A DNA stretch of 64,000 bases from Pontibacterium sp049603715 (lineage in GTDB: Bacteria; Pseudomonadota; Gammaproteobacteria; Pseudomonadales; Balneatricaceae): assembly GCA_049603715.1 (NCBI GenBank), contig JBMYSW010000001.1:1-64000 (forward strand), read 5' to 3'. Made by a program: the position numbers and the translations under genes. A model generated the notes under the pieces. The model saw only the letters and a list, made by a program, of their open reading frames with translations, had not been told where the DNA came from and searched no databases. Shown here one piece after another: positions 63,439 through 64,000 of the stretch (its first letter is position 1; every line of letters starts with the position of its first letter).

Positions 63439-64000
63439 ATGTCTGACTTTTTAATTGCGCCTTCTATTTTATCCGCCGACTTTGCCCGCTTAGGCGAAGA
63501 AGTCGACAATGTACTCGCTTCGGGCGCAGATATTGTTCACTTTGACGTGATGGATAACCACTATGTGCCTAACCTCACCGTGGGCCCAATGGTGTGTAAA
63601 GCGCTACGCAAGCACGGTGTGACTGCACCTATCGACGTGCACCTAATGGTTAAACCTGTAGACCGTATGATTGGCGACTTTATCGATGCGGGCGCGAGCT
63701 ACATTACCTTTCACCCAGAAGCGTCTGAGCACATTGACCGTTCGTTGCAAATGATTCGCGACGGCGGCTGTAAGTCAGGCTTGGTATTTAACCCAGCTAC
63801 ACCGTTACATTACCTAGAGCACGTGCTTGATAAAGTAGACATGGTGCTGCTGATGTCGGTTAACCCTGGCTTTGGTGGTCAAAAGTTTATTCCGGGTACC
63901 CTCGATAAACTGCGTAAAGCGCGCCAAATTATTGATGAAAGCGGTTACGACATTCGCCTAGAAGTCGATGGCGGTGTTACTGTGGATAACATTGCCGAAG
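63439..64000 (+). CDS. rpe: Rpe, ribulose-phosphate 3-epimerase (3' end cut by window)
   Basis: The first 187 residues of a (beta/alpha)8 barrel enzyme. IAPSILSADFARLGEE, the metal-binding HFDVMDNHYVPN, DVHLMV, HPEASEH and MSVNPGFGGQKFIPG are all conserved. It interconverts ribulose-5-phosphate and xylulose-5-phosphate. The start has TAGCTCCTC upstream with only a weak site. The gene continues beyond 64000. Confidence 0.97.
   Translation, partial: MSDFLIAPSILSADFARLGEEVDNVLASGADIVHFDVMDNHYVPNLTVGPMVCKALRKHGVTAPIDVHLMVKPVDRMIGDFIDAGASYITFHPEASEHIDRSLQMIRDGGCKSGLVFNPATPLHYLEHVLDKVDMVLLMSVNPGFGGQKFIPGTLDKLRKARQIIDESGYDIRLEVDGGVTVDNIAE

Overview
The window is chromosomal DNA of a Gram-negative gammaproteobacterium. 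Gene order and protein sequences fit the Cellvibrionales/Pseudomonadales branch (marine Cellvibrionaceae-like): flagellar/chemotaxis genes run into a complete ccmABCDEFGHI set, then zipA-ligA, and the right half has the pseudomonad-type order rpoD-dnaG-yqeY-rpsU / tsaD / plsY / folB-folK / cca / glpE / apaH-apaG-rsmA-pdxA-surA-lptD / amgK-murU / rpe. The organism assignment is inference from synteny; no 16S gene is present.

Layout. 1-3598: end of a chemotaxis/flagellar cluster (a CheW-like protein with an Glu-Pro repeat, a DUF2802 protein, an FhlB-like export-switch protein, FliK). 3892-10954: cytochrome c maturation operon of nine genes, most overlapping by 4 nt, including a short ccmD. 11028-15772: zipA with a very long acidic linker, ligA, a YheU-family protein. 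15897-18614: a CBS-pair protein and mnmC. 18736-25604: nucleotide-sugar cluster, with galU-pgi-(UDP-glucose-dehydrogenase-like paralogue lacking catalytic residues) on the minus strand, galE on plus and a normal ugd on minus. 26247-35398: ferric siderophore acquisition: an ABC exporter-type protein, a DUF2218/siderophore-reductase fusion, an ATPase, two FecCD-type permeases, a periplasmic binding protein and a TonB-dependent receptor, with Fur-box-like sites before the reductase gene and before the receptor gene.

35669-41367 is the accessory element: four co-directional, tightly coupled genes encoding a TOPRIM protein, an SMC/MukB-like ATPase, a MukF/kleisin-like protein and a MukE/KITE-like protein. 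This is the component set of Wadjet (JetABCD) or MksBEFG plasmid-restriction condensins, but in the order D-C-A-B and with an unusually short TOPRIM subunit. It ends beside the 3' end of a tRNA-Ile2(CAU) gene and the rpoD locus, a typical integration neighbourhood, though no integrase or convincing att repeat is visible. This is the most notable item in the window.

41512-64000: conserved housekeeping genes: tRNA-Ile2, the rpsU-yqeY-dnaG-rpoD macromolecular synthesis block, tsaD, plsY, folate genes, CCA-adding enzyme, the outer-membrane biogenesis pair surA/lptD, the peptidoglycan-sugar recycling pair amgK/murU, a DjlA-like co-chaperone, a DUF3530 protein and the start of rpe, cut by the window end. 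No CRISPR array, insertion sequence, rRNA or prophage gene was seen.
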